A stretch of 5,318 bases of DNA, from assembly GCF_946477055.1 (NCBI RefSeq), contig NZ_CAMKXG010000244.1:1-5318 (forward strand). The letters are read 5' to 3'. The notes beneath the pieces were generated by a model. The model ran no database searches. It was not told the origin of the DNA and saw nothing but the letters and a program-made list of their open reading frames with translations. The DNA comes from Lonsdalea britannica (lineage in GTDB: Bacteria; Pseudomonadota; Gammaproteobacteria; Enterobacterales; Enterobacteriaceae). The translations under genes were made by a program, and so were the position numbers. Shown in pieces: positions 1 through 5,318 of this stretch (the first letter of the stretch is position 1; each line of letters begins with the position of its first letter).

Positions 1-31
1 GGCGCTGATCGCTAAAGCGGATAGCCGAACG
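1..31. other. Short intergenic stretch downstream of ygfB, no gene visible
   Basis: These 31 bases follow the ygfB stop codon on the minus strand. Read in the ygfB direction they contain no ATG or GTG, so the next gene (pepP in E. coli and relatives) must begin beyond the window edge. There is no hairpin with a T-run, which fits read-through from ygfB into a downstream gene, though this cannot be shown here. Confidence 0.5.
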
Positions 32-613
32 TTAGTGCAGCGTCGGCTTTTGTTCGGGGGCGGTTACCACCGGATGAGTGAACTCGTTATGACACAGTAT
101 GGCAGCAACCCGCACATATTCGACGACTTCTTCCAGCGACTGGGCCAACTGGTCCTGATCTTCGTCTTCGTCATAGCCAAGCTGAGCGATGTTGCGCAGA
201 TCGCCAATCGCCTCTTTCAGTTCGCCCTGCGTCTTATCCAGACGCGGCTGCACCACGCCGAGTCCAAGCAGGAAGTGGTTAACCCAGCCTGCCAGACCGT
301 CGGCGCGTTCGAAAACGGTCACATTGTCTTGCGTATCGTCCGGCAGGAACAGCTGGAACATGAAGCCTTCATCGTCCAGCGTATTGCGGGTGATCTGGTA
401 AATCTCCAGCAGAGGCTGAGCCAGCACCTGGGGGAAAGACAAGCCGTCGTTGGTCAGTTCGGACACCAGTGTTTTCCAGCTGTCGTCGTGATTACCGCCG
501 CACAAAATGCCGCTGATCAGGCCGTGCATTTCCGCCGCCGTCAGGGCGACCTGGTGCTGTTGCAGTAGTTGTTCAATGGCTTCATAGCCAGGGAGTTTGT
601 TCTCTATAGACAT
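32..613 (-). CDS. ygfB: YgfB, UPF0149 family protein
   Basis: A 193-residue cytoplasmic protein of the UPF0149/YgfB family, almost the same length as E. coli YgfB (about 192). Family hallmarks are the [14 protein letters not shown] segment at residues 27-40, [13 protein letters not shown] at 107-119, the acidic [10 protein letters not shown] run at 146-155 and a C-terminus ending PTLH. No signal peptide or membrane segment is seen. Its molecular role in enterobacteria is not settled; in Pseudomonas aeruginosa YgfB has been linked to control of ampDh3 through the regulator AlpA and hence to beta-lactam tolerance, which need not apply here. I chose the ATG at 613 because it gives the MSI- start of the E. 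coli protein. An in-frame ATG two codons upstream (619) is possible, and neither has a clear Shine-Dalgarno sequence. The gene is divergent from zapA, as in E. coli, where pepP follows. Confidence 0.95.
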   Translation of the reverse strand: MSIENKLPGYEAIEQLLQQHQVALTAAEMHGLISGILCGGNHDDSWKTLVSELTNDGLSFPQVLAQPLLEIYQITRNTLDDEGFMFQLFLPDDTQDNVTVFERADGLAGWVNHFLLGLGVVQPRLDKTQGELKEAIGDLRNIAQLGYDEDEDQDQLAQSLEEVVEYVRVAAILCHNEFTHPVVTAPEQKPTLH

Positions 614-667
614 GCGCATTCATCGTCGTTGCGGGGAGTTCGTGTTATGCTACCACCAAGCTCCGTT

Positions 668-696
668 GCTATACCAGAAAGGGCTTGTATCTTCTA
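668..696 (-). promoter_or_regulatory. Candidate ygfB promoter (extended -10)
   Basis: On the minus strand TGGTATAGC (668-676) fits an extended -10 element (TGnTATAAT-like, 4 of 6 in the hexamer). A poor -35, TAGAAG, lies at 691-696 with a 17-bp spacer. The start would be near 661, leaving a leader of roughly 48 nt. This rests on motif matching only. The -35 lies inside the spacer of the zapA promoter proposed on the other strand. Confidence 0.3.
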
Positions 697-713
697 TTTG
701 GGGTATATATAGT
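685..713 (+). promoter_or_regulatory. Candidate sigma-70 promoter of zapA
   Basis: TTGTAT (685-690) and TATAGT (708-713) are separated by exactly 17 bp, and the -10 lies in an AT-rich TATATATAGT run that stands out from its GC-rich surroundings. Transcription would start near 720, giving an 80-90 nt leader before zapA. This is inferred from consensus matching. Confidence 0.5.
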
Positions 714-793
714 AGCGCCCGCTTTTTACCTGGAAGGGCTGCCAGGCAGCGCCAGATAATCAAATCCGCGCGGGCGCGAAACGACACAAGGGC

Positions 794-800
794 AGGAAGG
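794..800 (+). promoter_or_regulatory. Ribosome binding site of zapA
   Basis: AGGAAGG lies 4 nt before the ATG at 805 (slightly more if only the AGGA core is counted). It is a strong purine-rich Shine-Dalgarno sequence and fixes the start of zapA. Confidence 0.7.
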
Positions 801-804
801 TGGC

Positions 805-1134
805 ATGTCTGCACAACCGGTAGATATTCAAATTTTTGGCCGTTCGTTAAGAGTGAATTGTCCGCCAGAACAACAGGATGCGTTGAATCAGGCTGCGGAA
901 GATCTTAACCAGCGGTTGCAAGATCTCAAAGTTCGCACTAGAGTCACAAACACGGAGCAGCTGGTCTTTATCGCCGCGCTCAATGTGTGCCATGAGCTGG
1001 CGCAGGAACGGACAAAAACCCGTGACTATGCCTCCAATATGGAACAACGGATTCGCATGCTGCAGCAGACCATTGAACAGGCGCTGTTGGAGCAAGGCCG
1101 CATTACCGACCGTCAGGATGCCCAGTTTGAATAA
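805..1134 (+). CDS. zapA: Cell division protein ZapA
   Basis: A 109-residue protein of the same length as E. coli ZapA and very similar throughout. ZapA is a cytoplasmic, tetramer-forming protein that binds FtsZ, bundles its protofilaments and helps assemble the Z ring; it also recruits ZapB. The N-terminal globular part begins [20 protein letters not shown] (residues 1-20, beta-hairpin region). The [16 protein letters not shown] segment (45-60) leads into the long C-terminal helix of about residues 60-100, with heptad-like spacing and the conserved [23 protein letters not shown] stretch that forms the coiled coil. The start is supported by the AGGAAGG site just upstream. The gene is followed after 84 nt by the 6S RNA gene on the same strand, the same arrangement as in E. 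coli. Confidence 0.98.
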   Translation: MSAQPVDIQIFGRSLRVNCPPEQQDALNQAAEDLNQRLQDLKVRTRVTNTEQLVFIAALNVCHELAQERTKTRDYASNMEQRIRMLQQTIEQALLEQGRITDRQDAQFE

Positions 1135-1177
1135 GTGCGCATTTGGGTAAAAAGGTTGGGGATTGCGGGTAACAAAA

Positions 1178-1205
1178 CGCTGTTAGACATGTTAGGGTAA
1201 CAGCG
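1178..1205. repeat. Perfect 8-bp inverted repeat upstream of ssrS
   Basis: CGCTGTTA (1178-1185) and TAACAGCG (1198-1205) are exact inverted copies separated by 12 bp, ending 13 bp before the 6S RNA start. No T-run follows, so it does not look like a terminator for zapA. It covers the region where the proximal ssrS promoter should lie: a TAGACA (1184-1189, 5 of 6 to TTGACA) and a TGTTAGGGT extended -10-like element (1190-1198) both fall inside. It could be an operator, an RNA stem in the zapA 3' region, or chance. The repeat is directly visible; its function is not known. Confidence 0.5.
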
Positions 1206-1218
1206 AGTAACGAATAAA

Positions 1219-1401
1219 ATTTCTCTGAGATGTTTGCCAGCGGGCCAGTCCCCTGAGCCGATATTTACAACCAACAGAATGTTGTGCTTGTGGTTGGTGC
1301 GCATGCTCGGTCCGTCCGAGAAGCCTAAAAACTGCGACGTGACGTTCACCTTGAACCAAGGGTTCAAGGGTTACAGCCTGCGGCGGCATCTCGGAGATTC
1401 C
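1219..1401 (+). ncRNA. ssrS: 6S RNA
   Basis: A 183-nt stretch matches E. coli 6S RNA in length and in long conserved blocks. 6S RNA mimics an open promoter, binds the sigma-70 RNA polymerase holoenzyme and lowers transcription from many promoters in stationary phase. The terminal stem is TCTCTGAGATG near the 5' end with CATCTCGGAGA near the 3' end (one G-U pair). The template strand of the central bubble, GGGCCAGTCCCCTGAGCCGA, is intact; by analogy with E. coli the polymerase would start pRNA synthesis at U44 (base 1262). The apical hairpin is CAACA-GAA-TGTTG (1272-1284) where E. coli has CCACA/TGTGG, so both arms changed together, good evidence for a functional RNA. The ends are set by alignment from memory with the E. 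coli mature form; the primary transcript probably starts several nt earlier. The promoter could not be assigned firmly. Confidence 0.97.
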
Positions 1402-1442
1402 TTCCTTTTTCTTACTTCCTTTCCAACAGGCCGATACCCGAT

Positions 1443-2060
1443 ATGCAGACGCTCACTTCTTCTGCCGATCGCTCCGCCGATCTTGACCGCCAGAGTCTCC
1501 GCCAGCGTATACGCCAGCGTCGCCGCGCGCTTAGCGCCGAACAGCAGGCGAGCTTCTCTCAACAGGCGGCGCAACGCATTATCGAACACCCTCGAATTCA
1601 GCAAGCCCGACATGTGGCGGCCTATCTCTCATTTGATGGCGAATTGGATACCGCCCCGTTGATTGACGCGCTCTGGCGTCAGGGCAAGCAGGTGTACCTT
1701 CCCGTTCTGCATCCGTTCAGCGTCGGTCAGTTGCTGTTTCTGCGTTATGAACACGACACGCCGCTGACGCTCAATCGCCTGAATATTTTGCAGCCGCGAT
1801 TAGACGTACGTCAGGTGCTGCCGACCCACCAGCTCGATATTCTGTTTACCCCGCTGGTGGCGTTCGACGATCAGGGACAGCGACTGGGGATGGGAGGGGG
1901 ATTCTACGATCGCACGCTGGAACACTGGCAGACGCGCGGGCCTTATCCGATCGGTTTGGCTCACGATTGTCAGCAGGTGGAGCAGGTACCAGCGGCCCAT
2001 TGGGACGTCCCGCTCCCGGAAATCCTCACGCCGTCCCGCGAGTGGCGCTGGCCGGCGTAA
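1443..2060 (+). CDS. ygfA: 5-formyltetrahydrofolate cyclo-ligase (YgfA/Fau)
   Basis: A 205-residue enzyme of the 5-formyltetrahydrofolate cyclo-ligase family. It uses ATP to convert 5-formyl-THF, a dead-end folate that inhibits other enzymes, into 5,10-methenyl-THF in the cytoplasm. Visible hallmarks are AAYLSFDGELDT (59-70), KQVYLPVLHPFS (82-93), the glycine-rich nucleotide/substrate loop GMGGGFYDR (149-157), GLAHDCQ (171-177) and WDVPLPEILTPS (187-198). The start at 1443 adds about 23 residues before the point (QRIRQRRRAL) where the annotated 182-residue E. coli protein begins; the only Shine-Dalgarno candidate is a weak CAGG about 12 nt upstream. The ATG lies 41 nt after the 6S RNA 3' end, so the gene is almost certainly co-transcribed with ssrS, as in E. 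coli, where YgfA has been linked to persister formation. Confidence 0.96.
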   Translation: MQTLTSSADRSADLDRQSLRQRIRQRRRALSAEQQASFSQQAAQRIIEHPRIQQARHVAAYLSFDGELDTAPLIDALWRQGKQVYLPVLHPFSVGQLLFLRYEHDTPLTLNRLNILQPRLDVRQVLPTHQLDILFTPLVAFDDQGQRLGMGGGFYDRTLEHWQTRGPYPIGLAHDCQQVEQVPAAHWDVPLPEILTPSREWRWPA

Positions 2061-2072
2061 GGCATACTGGGT

Positions 2073-3317
2073 TTAGTTCATGCTGCGACCGTCGTGCCCC
2101 AGCATGTTTTGAACCAGCTCCACGCAGCGCAGAAAGCGGCTGTCGTAGTCCGACTCGGTGACATAGACATAGTCGACGTTATTCTGCGCCAGCATCTCTT
2201 TGAGGAGATTCTGGAACTCCGAGCGATCCGCCGTGCTGCCCAGACTTCTTAGACCGTCCGCCACCCACGGCGTGTTGTTTTCCAGCAAAATCACCAGATC
2301 GAAGCGGTACTCCTCAATCAGCGCCTGAACGAACGGGTGCTCACGTCCTTCATATTTTTTACAAAACGCCTGCGTGGTGATGAAGTCGGTGTCGATAAAT
2401 GCCACTTTGTTGGCATATTTAACTGAAAAATCAATGTATTGAGCCTGTCCGAGCGCAATTTTATCGTAGTCGGAATATTGCAGTGCCATCTCGTCGCCGC
2501 CCAGATGTGAAAACACGTAGTCACGGCCGTATTCCCAGGCGCTGGTGGTGTTAAAGATATTGGATAACTTATTGACCAGCGTCGATTTTCCGCTGGACTC
2601 GCCTCCCAAAATCGCCACGGTACGGACGAAGAAAGGCTTCACCTCTGTGGGAATGTATTCCCAGTAGCGAAACGGGTTCTGTCGGATCTGAGAGCCGCTG
2701 ATATTCATGAACGAACGTTTCGGATCGACCAACACGGCGTCGATCCCTAGATGGGGCTTGTACTGGGGCGCATCCTGCTCTTCGCTGGTGTAGACGAAGT
2801 TAGGTTCGATACCTTTTTCCGCCATGAATTTTTTGATGCCTTGGCTCCAGACGTCCCAGCCGTGCGGATAGGGTTCCATCCCTTCTTCGTTAAAGGCGTG
2901 AATGTGGATATTTTTCTGATATTTGAAGGTTTGCAGCAGCCAGCGCAGGCGGTCGCTGACGGTCGGCTGCTGCGACATGGAGCTGTGTTCGAAGAGGGTG
3001 CGATCCCGTTCTTCGTCGAACCCCATGATGACGTGCAGTTCGTCCACCTGGCTGCAGGCGCGCTGGATCAGGTAAATATGCCCCGTATGCAGTGGGTAAA
3101 ATTTACCGAACACGACGCCGATGTTTTTCTGATGGTAGGGGAATTCTAGCCCCAGGAACCGGTGCAGCGCTTCCAGCTTCTGTGCGCTGGGGCTTTTGAT
3201 TTTGGCGTTTAATAGTTGGCTAAGGTAGCCTTTCGTCATCCCGGTGGCGTCGGCAACCTGCTGTAGCGTACAGCCCTGTTGTTTAATAGCCGATTTGAGG
3301 TAATCGAATGGTGACAT
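2073..3317 (-). CDS. nadR: NadR: NAD repressor, NMN adenylyltransferase and ribosylnicotinamide kinase
   Basis: A 414-residue three-domain protein (E. coli about 410). Residues 1-60 hold the DNA-binding domain, with the helix-turn-helix at about 16-37 (CTLQQVADATGMTKGYLSQLLN region). Residues 64-225 form the NMN adenylyltransferase-like domain, with the nucleotidyltransferase signature GKFYPLHTGH (71-80, HxGH at 77-80) and ISGSQIR (206-212). Residues 230-414 form the kinase domain, with a Walker A loop GGESSGKST (238-246) that phosphorylates nicotinamide riboside to NMN. Known NadR represses NAD synthesis and uptake genes when NAD or ATP is plentiful. The start at 3317 gives the family MSxFDYLK N-terminus and has AAGGAG (3327-3332) 9 nt upstream; a start 11 codons earlier would run through that site and the operator. 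The C-terminal tail GHDGRSMN differs from E. coli. It is last in serB-radA-nadR, 74 nt after radA. Confidence 0.97.
   Translation of the reverse strand: MSPFDYLKSAIKQQGCTLQQVADATGMTKGYLSQLLNAKIKSPSAQKLEALHRFLGLEFPYHQKNIGVVFGKFYPLHTGHIYLIQRACSQVDELHVIMGFDEERDRTLFEHSSMSQQPTVSDRLRWLLQTFKYQKNIHIHAFNEEGMEPYPHGWDVWSQGIKKFMAEKGIEPNFVYTSEEQDAPQYKPHLGIDAVLVDPKRSFMNISGSQIRQNPFRYWEYIPTEVKPFFVRTVAILGGESSGKSTLVNKLSNIFNTTSAWEYGRDYVFSHLGGDEMALQYSDYDKIALGQAQYIDFSVKYANKVAFIDTDFITTQAFCKKYEGREHPFVQALIEEYRFDLVILLENNTPWVADGLRSLGSTADRSEFQNLLKEMLAQNNVDYVYVTESDYDSRFLRCVELVQNMLGHDGRSMN
2079..2110 (+). terminator. Possible weak terminator of ygfA inside the nadR 3' end
   Basis: CATGCTG (2079-2085) and CAGCATG (2100-2106) form a perfect 7-bp stem with a 14-nt loop, followed at once by TTTT (2107-2110) on the plus strand. 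It begins 18 nt after the ygfA stop and lies within the last codons of the convergent nadR. The stem is short and the T-run only four long, so termination would be weak at best. Confidence 0.35.
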
Positions 3318-3331
3318 GATCCGGCGCTCCT

Positions 3332-3349
3332 TGTTTAGCTTACTAAACA
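3332..3349 (-). promoter_or_regulatory. NadR operator upstream of nadR
   Basis: TGTTTAGCTTACTAAACA is an exact TGTTTA-N6-TAAACA palindrome, the consensus of the NadR box known upstream of nadA, nadB and pncB in enterobacteria. It ends against the nadR Shine-Dalgarno sequence, sharing one base with it, and reaches the edge of the proposed -10 box, the classical place for a repressor to block initiation. The sequence match is direct; binding is inferred. Confidence 0.8.
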
Positions 3350-3379
3350 AAATACCACAGGGGCCGGGTCATAATCCAA
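3349..3379 (-). promoter_or_regulatory. Candidate internal promoter of nadR
   Basis: In the 74-bp radA-nadR gap the minus strand carries TGGTATTTT (3349-3357), an extended -10 element with 4 of 6 matches in the hexamer. A TTGGAT (3374-3379) lies upstream with a long 19-bp spacer. The start would be near 3342, inside the NadR operator, leaving a leader of about 25 nt that contains AAGGAG. The match is modest, but its position next to a perfect operator strengthens it. Confidence 0.45.
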
Positions 3380-3391
3380 AGCTATCTGCCG

Positions 3392-4777
3392 TTACAGATC
3401 ATCCAGAATGGCGAGCGCGTCCGCCAGCTTCTTGACGCCGAACACCTGCATATTAGCCGGCGGCTTCTTGGGCATGTTGGCGAAGGGCACTATCGCGCGC
3501 TTGAAGCCATGCTTGGCGGCTTCGGTGATCCGCTCTTGCCCGCTCGGCACCGGCCTGATCTCGCCCGCCAAACCGACCTCGCCGAAGACCACTAAATCCT
3601 GCGGCAGTGGGCGATCGCGCAGGCTGGAGACCAGCGACAGCAGCAGCGCCAGGTCGGCGCTGGTTTCGGTCACCTTCACGCCGCCCACGACGTTGACGAA
3701 CACGTCCTGATCCGACATCTGCAGGCCGCCGTGACGATGCAGGACCGCCAGCAGGATCGCCAGGCGATTCTGCTCCAGTCCGACTGCAACCCGCCGGGGA
3801 TTCGCCATCATGGAGTGATCTACCAGCGCCTGAATCTCCACCAGCAGCGGCCGCGTGCCTTCCCATACCACCATCACCGAACTGCCGGAGGTGATCTCAT
3901 CGCCTCGGCTCAGGAAAATGGCCGATGGGTTGCTGATTTCCCGCAGACCCTGCTCCGTCATGGCGAAAACGCCCAGTTCATTGACGGCGCCGAAACGGTT
4001 TTTGTGGCTGCGCAGCGTGCGGAAACGGGAGTCCGCGTCGCCGTCCAGCAGCACGGAACAGTCAATGCAGTGCTCCAGCACCTTGGGACCCGCCAGCGAC
4101 CCATCTTTGGTGACGTGCCCGACCATCACGATCGCGACTCCACGGGTTTTGGCGAAGCGGGTCAAATAGGCGGCGGTTTCACGCACCTGAGACACGCTGC
4201 CCGGCGAGGACTGGATATCGGACAGGTGCATCACCTGAATGGAGTCGATCACCATCAGCTTCGGCTGCTCCTGCTCGGCGATCAGGCAGATCTGCTCGAT
4301 GCTGGTTTCCGACAGCATATTGAGATTCTGGGCGGGAAGGCCGAGCCGGTGCGCGCGCATCGCGACCTGCTGTAACGACTCTTCGCCCGTCACGTACAGG
4401 GTTTTCATCTGTTCGGACAGTTTGCACAGCGTTTGCAACAGTAGGGTACTTTTACCGGCACCGGGGTTGCCGCCGATCAAAATGGCGCTGCCGGGCACGA
4501 CGCCGCCGCCCAGCACCCGGTCGAACTCCTGAAAACCGGTGGAGAAGCGCGGTAGCGCTTCGAGGCTGATGTCCGACAGCTTCTGTACCTTGCTGACCCC
4601 GGCGCTGTCGCCCGCATAGCTGGCGAAGCGGTCGTTGCGTGCCGACGACGGCGCGGCCGCCAGACGGACTTCCGTGATGGTATTCCAGGCCTGGCAGGCG
4701 CTGCATTGCCCCTGCCAGCGCGGATAATCAGCGCCGCACTCATTGCAGACGAAGGCGCGTTTAGCGGCTTTTGCCAC
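3392..4777 (-). CDS. radA: DNA repair protein RadA (branch-migration ATPase)
   Basis: A 461-residue protein nearly identical in length to E. coli RadA (460). RadA is a RecA-related, DnaB-like ATPase that drives branch migration of recombination intermediates together with RecA. In order: an N-terminal C4 zinc finger with C11, C14, C25 and C28 (CNEC...CSAC); the RecA-like ATPase core with Walker A GGNPGAGKST (102-111) and Walker B LMVIDS (174-179); the RadA-specific KNRFG motif (259-263); and a C-terminal Lon-protease-like domain (about 300-461) that in this family is structural rather than proteolytic. All key residues are intact. The start codon is GTG (4775-4777), with GAGGT (4783-4787) 5 nt upstream. 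It begins 20 nt after the serB stop, so the two are surely co-transcribed. Confidence 0.98.
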   Translation of the reverse strand: MAKAAKRAFVCNECGADYPRWQGQCSACQAWNTITEVRLAAAPSSARNDRFASYAGDSAGVSKVQKLSDISLEALPRFSTGFQEFDRVLGGGVVPGSAILIGGNPGAGKSTLLLQTLCKLSEQMKTLYVTGEESLQQVAMRAHRLGLPAQNLNMLSETSIEQICLIAEQEQPKLMVIDSIQVMHLSDIQSSPGSVSQVRETAAYLTRFAKTRGVAIVMVGHVTKDGSLAGPKVLEHCIDCSVLLDGDADSRFRTLRSHKNRFGAVNELGVFAMTEQGLREISNPSAIFLSRGDEITSGSSVMVVWEGTRPLLVEIQALVDHSMMANPRRVAVGLEQNRLAILLAVLHRHGGLQMSDQDVFVNVVGGVKVTETSADLALLLSLVSSLRDRPLPQDLVVFGEVGLAGEIRPVPSGQERITEAAKHGFKRAIVPFANMPKKPPANMQVFGVKKLADALAILDDL

Positions 4778-4797
4778 GGTTTACCTCACTTCTTTAT

Positions 4798-5318
4798 TTA
4801 ACGTTGTTCGTGTCGCAGGCTGCCGCTGAGAATACACAGCACGCCGGTCAGGTCCGCATAGCGGATGCTGGTGGATGTTTGCGCATAGACCTTGGGTTTC
4901 GCGTGATAGGCGATCCCGAGTCCTGCGGCTTTCATCATCAGCAGATCGTTGGCGCCGTCGCCGATGGCGATCGTCTGCTCCAGGGGGATCTCCAGCTTGT
5001 CGGCTAATTGCCGTAAGGTGTCCGCCTTATATTGGGCGTCGACGATCGGGCCTTCCACGTCGCCGGTCAGCTTGCCGTCGCGCATGCCCATGGTATTGGC
5101 GACCGCTGCCACCAGATTCAGCTTCTGGCGCAGATGATCGGCGAAAAAGGTGAATCCGCCAGAGGCGATCGCCAGATGCCAACCGGCTTCCTGCAGCTGT
5201 TTGACCATTTGTTCCAGACCCGGCATCAGCGGGAGCGAGTCACGCACCTGCAGCAGGATATTTGCATCGGCGCCCTTCAGTGTGCCTACGCGTTCGCGCA
5301 GGCTGGAAGAGAAGTCGA
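4798..5318 (-). CDS. serB: Phosphoserine phosphatase SerB (partial, C-terminal part)
   Basis: The reading frame is open to the right edge, so only the last 172 residues of a protein of roughly 320 are visible. SerB removes phosphate from 3-phosphoserine, the final step of serine synthesis, in the cytoplasm. The visible part contains most of the HAD-type phosphatase domain: SGGFT (visible residues 52-56, motif II), the motif III lysine in DAQYKADTL (K97) and the metal-binding motif GDGAND (119-124). The catalytic DxDxT motif I and the N-terminal domain lie beyond the window. Residues upstream of the GTG at 5247 (DFSSSLRERVGTLKGADANI region) match the family, so that codon is an internal valine and not a start. 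The gene is first in serB-radA-nadR within this window. Confidence 0.97.
   Translation of the reverse strand, partial: DFSSSLRERVGTLKGADANILLQVRDSLPLMPGLEQMVKQLQEAGWHLAIASGGFTFFADHLRQKLNLVAAVANTMGMRDGKLTGDVEGPIVDAQYKADTLRQLADKLEIPLEQTIAIGDGANDLLMMKAAGLGIAYHAKPKVYAQTSTSIRYADLTGVLCILSGSLRHEQR

Noticed and set aside
35..568. 177-codon open frame on the plus strand opposite ygfB
   Set aside because: It is the antisense shadow of a well-conserved gene, has no recognisable family or convincing start signal, and reflects high G+C codon bias.
1234..1662. 142-codon open frame running through 6S RNA into ygfA
   Set aside because: It overlaps the structured 6S RNA and is out of frame with ygfA; no protein family is recognisable.
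2029..2057. GC-rich inverted repeat (ACGCCG / CGGCGT) at the ygfA 3' end as a nadR terminator
   Set aside because: The loop is long (about 19 nt) and no T-run follows in the nadR direction; it is explained by coding sequence.
2751..3149. 132-codon open frame on the plus strand opposite nadR
   Set aside because: It lies wholly within conserved NadR coding sequence and its translation resembles no known protein; treated as a shadow frame.
3318..3350. Upstream extension of NadR by 11 residues (start at 3350)
   Set aside because: It would translate through the Shine-Dalgarno sequence and the NadR operator, and E. coli NadR begins at the residue corresponding to 3317.
3731..4375. 214-codon open frame on the plus strand opposite radA
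   Set aside because: Long, but fully antisense to the RadA ATPase core, rich in His/Gln/Arg as expected for a reversed frame, and without a good ribosome binding site.
5245..5247. GTG at 5247 as the start of a short phosphatase
   Set aside because: The frame continues to the window edge with residues conserved in SerB, so the codon is an internal valine of a gene cut by the window.

Overview
The window carries a compact set of core chromosomal genes from a gammaproteobacterium of the order Enterobacterales. The protein sequences closely resemble the Escherichia coli versions of YgfB, ZapA, YgfA/Fau, NadR, RadA and SerB as I remember them. A 183-nt 6S RNA gene sits between zapA and ygfA, as in E. 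coli. The differences from E. coli suggest a less closely related family, perhaps plant-associated or soft-rot enterobacteria, but I cannot name a genus from the sequence alone. I see no mobile element, CRISPR array, tRNA, rRNA or phage gene.

Layout: (1) bases 32-613, minus strand, ygfB (UPF0149), which in relatives leads into pepP and the ubiquinone genes beyond the left edge; (2) 614-804, a divergent promoter region; (3) 805-2060, plus strand, the unit zapA - ssrS (6S RNA) - ygfA; (4) a 12-bp convergent junction; (5) 2073 to the right edge, minus strand, serB (partial) - radA - nadR, which reads serB to nadR from right to left.

The left block encodes a cell-division factor (ZapA), the stationary-phase regulator of RNA polymerase (6S RNA) and a folate enzyme (5-formyltetrahydrofolate cyclo-ligase). 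The right block encodes the last step of serine synthesis (SerB), a recombination ATPase (RadA) and the NAD-metabolism regulator and enzyme NadR.

The two most informative observations are these. First, a perfect NadR operator (TGTTTA-N6-TAAACA) lies directly upstream of nadR, over a plausible promoter, which points to autoregulation. Second, the ygfA block and the serB-radA-nadR block, which are far apart in E. coli, are joined here tail to tail. An 8-bp perfect dyad just upstream of the 6S RNA gene is also unexplained. I found no wholly new gene system: all the coding space is explained by known families.
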